Below are positions 62,239-64,000 of a DNA stretch of 64,000 bases, piece by piece; the first letter of the stretch is position 1; the number at the start of each line of letters is the position of its first letter. Both the position numbers and the translations under genes were made by a program. The notes beneath the pieces are model-generated. The model had not been told where the DNA came from, ran no database searches, and was given only the letters and a program-made list of their open reading frames with translations. Origin of the DNA: CAZVEE01 sp964625525 (GTDB lineage: Bacteria; Pseudomonadota; Alphaproteobacteria; JAJFIK01); NCBI GenBank assembly GCA_964625525.1, contig CAZVEE010000006.1, positions 10,595 to 74,594 of the forward strand. Direction: 5' to 3'.

Positions 62239-62521
62239 CTGTGTTCCCTGCCCCACATGCCTTGAGCCAGCCTCGTGCCTTCAATGCTTCGCCGATAGTG
62301 CCCAATCCGCGCGCGCCGTACCAGCATTAGCTGGCCGAGCGTCACAACCCTTTTCATGCCTCCCGGCGCTCTTACACCTAAGGGCTTAGTCGGGTGGCGG
62401 TCAGTCCGGATCCCTGCCCATGTCGCTGCTTGACCCTGCGCCCCGGCGCGCCCCAGAGTCCCGTTCCAAGCCGAAGAGCGCGTGCTGCGCCGGCCCGCCG
62501 CCGAGGGGGATACAATCGACC
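62239..62521. promoter_or_regulatory. Divergent intergenic region glgA/glgB
   Basis: A 283-bp gap between divergent glycogen genes that must hold promoters for both. It is GC-rich, with no obvious operator, hairpin or small gene. A GAGGGG stretch lies 12-17 bp before the glgB ATG and is a rather distant ribosome site. Confidence 0.4.
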
Positions 62522-64000
62522 ATGGACCAGACCAGCATCGCCGCCCTGCCGCCCGCCCAGGAAGATCCCCAACGCGCCGGCGTGACGGGCGCGCTTGCCA
62601 GCATCGTGCGCGGAACGCATGGCGATCCCTTCTCCGTTCTCGGCCCTCACGCCTGCGAGGGCGGCCTGATCATCCGCGTGTTTCGGCCGGATGCGGAACA
62701 CGCCGCCGTCATCGACGCGGTTACCCACGAACCCTGGGGCCGGTTGCGCCGCATCGGCCAGGATGGCCTGTTCACAGGCTTTTTCCCTACTCACGAGCGC
62801 GGGTCCTATCGACTGCGATTCGAGGCGGGGAGTCAGCGCTGGAGTGCAGAAGACCCCTACCGCTTCGGGCCGCAATTGGGCGATCAAGATGTCTACTACA
62901 TCGCAGAAGGCAGCCATTTGCGGCTCTATGAGATTTTGGGGGCCCATCTGACCGAGAGCGAGGGCGTTGAAGGGACGCGCTTTGCCGTTTGGGCGCCGAG
63001 TGCCACCCGCGCCAGCGTGACCGGCGACTTCAATCGCTGGGACGGGCGTTGCCACCCCATGCGCAACAGGCCCGAATGCGGGGTATGGGAATTGTTCGTG
63101 CCCGGTGTGATGCCTGGTGCGCTTTACAAATTCGAACTGCTGGGACCGGACGGCGCCCGTTTACCGCTGAAGGCTGATCCCTTTGCCCTTGCGGGCGAGC
63201 ATCCGCCCCGCACCGCCTCCATCGTCCAAGGCGAGCCCGATTGGGTCTTTCAGGATCAGACCTGGATGGCGGACCGGGAGCGCCGGGCAGCGCGGGATGC
63301 GCCGATTTCCATTTACGAAGTGCATTTGGGGTCCTGGATGCGCATCCCAGAGGAAGGCGACCGGTTCCTGACATATCATGAGTTGGGGGATCGGCTTATT
63401 CCCTATGCCAAGGAACTGGGCTTCACGCATTTGGAACTGCTGCCCATTTGCGAGCACCCGTTTGATGGGTCCTGGGGCTATCAACCGCTCGGCCTGTTCG
63501 CACCCACGAGCCGGTTCGGGCCGCCGTCTGAATTCGCCCGCTTCATCGCACGATGCCACAAGGCCAATCTGGGCGTGCTGCTTGATTGGGTGCCGGCGCA
63601 CTTCCCCAGCGACAGCCACGGCTTAGCCTATTTCGACGGCACGCATCTTTTCGAACACGCCGATCCGCGCCAGGGTTTTCACCAGGACTGGAACACGCTC
63701 ATCTATAATTTTGGGCGCCGGGAGGTGGCGAACTTCCTCATCGCCAGTGCCCTGTTCTGGCTGGAGCGCTATCACATTGACGGGCTGCGCGTGGATGCGG
63801 TCGCCTCCATGCTGTATCTCGACTATAGCCGCGACGATGGGGGCTGGGTGCCCAACCGGTTCGGGGGCAATGAGAATCTGGAAGCGGTAGAGTTCATCAA
63901 GCGCTTCAATAGTATTCTGTATGGAGAGCACCCGGGCATGATGACGGTGGCCGAGGAGTCCACGGCCTGGCCCGGCGTGTCACGGCCGGTGCATGGCGGC
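62522..64000 (+). CDS. glgB: 1,4-alpha-glucan branching enzyme GlgB (3' end outside window)
   Basis: Introduces alpha-1,6 branches into glycogen. 493 residues are visible and the frame is open to the window edge. It shows an N-terminal CBM-like part (IVRGTHGDPFSVLGPHAC), a CBM48 domain (TRFAVWAPSATRASVTGDFN), ISIYEVHLGSWMR, ELLPICEHPFDGSWGYQPLG, VLLDWVPAHFPSD, the nucleophile in IDGLRVDAVASMLYLDYSRD (Asp425) and the acid in TVAEEST (Glu478). The 53-residue spacing of the pair equals that of the E. coli enzyme. About 240 residues are missing. Confidence 0.95.
   Translation, partial: MDQTSIAALPPAQEDPQRAGVTGALASIVRGTHGDPFSVLGPHACEGGLIIRVFRPDAEHAAVIDAVTHEPWGRLRRIGQDGLFTGFFPTHERGSYRLRFEAGSQRWSAEDPYRFGPQLGDQDVYYIAEGSHLRLYEILGAHLTESEGVEGTRFAVWAPSATRASVTGDFNRWDGRCHPMRNRPECGVWELFVPGVMPGALYKFELLGPDGARLPLKADPFALAGEHPPRTASIVQGEPDWVFQDQTWMADRERRAARDAPISIYEVHLGSWMRIPEEGDRFLTYHELGDRLIPYAKELGFTHLELLPICEHPFDGSWGYQPLGLFAPTSRFGPPSEFARFIARCHKANLGVLLDWVPAHFPSDSHGLAYFDGTHLFEHADPRQGFHQDWNTLIYNFGRREVANFLIASALFWLERYHIDGLRVDAVASMLYLDYSRDDGGWVPNRFGGNENLEAVEFIKRFNSILYGEHPGMMTVAEESTAWPGVSRPVHGG

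Overview
This 64 kb window is GC-rich chromosomal DNA from an alphaproteobacterium. The evidence is the fused ispDF at the left edge, the order dusB-ntrB-ntrC-(ybjN-like)-ntrY-ntrX-trkA-trkH-hfq-hflX, and GAGTC (GANTC, CcrM-type) sites inside a local repeat. Most coding strands also carry long antisense open frames, as expected at this GC content. I do not assign a genus.

Layout. (1) 1-16.9 kb, core genes: isoprenoid enzyme IspDF, tRNA dihydrouridine synthase DusB, the NtrBC and NtrYX two-component pairs with a secreted YbjN-like protein between them, the potassium uptake proteins TrkA/TrkH, Hfq, HflX, an inositol-monophosphatase-family enzyme, a triple 63-bp repeat, MazG and a TPR protein. 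(2) About 17.1-31.8 kb: a short-tailed-phage-like cluster. Fifteen tightly packed, intact minus-strand genes encode small and large terminase, portal, scaffold, capsid, tail tubular A and B, an internal virion protein and a tailspike, preceded by a small regulator-like gene and a divergent acidic protein. I see no integrase, repressor, replication or lysis gene and no att repeats. It could be a domesticated virion (gene-transfer-agent-like), a satellite, or a reduced prophage. (3) 31.8-37.8 kb: a cupin protein, an exported protein, an RTX calcium-binding protein and a large exported zinc metalloprotease. (4) 37.9-51.4 kb: a type II secretion locus, gspE-F-H-I-J-K on the plus strand converging on a minus-strand run DUF1800-DUF1501-gspL-M-C-D. 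No major pseudopilin gspG and no prepilin peptidase gspO are present. (5) 51.6-64 kb: glycogen and trehalose metabolism, with treY, malQ, treZ and glgX in an overlapping minus-strand run, then glgA, and a divergent glgB cut by the window end.

How they work together: NtrBC/NtrYX handle nitrogen and redox signalling beside Trk potassium uptake. The T2SS genes sit in one transcription unit with two exported proteins that may be clients. GlgA and GlgB build glycogen, GlgX and MalQ trim and rearrange it, and TreY/TreZ turn its chains into trehalose.

The two most noteworthy signals are the virion-only phage cluster and the near-symmetric divergent regulatory region at its head (31343-31495), which holds two copies of the same promoter-like module facing away from each other.
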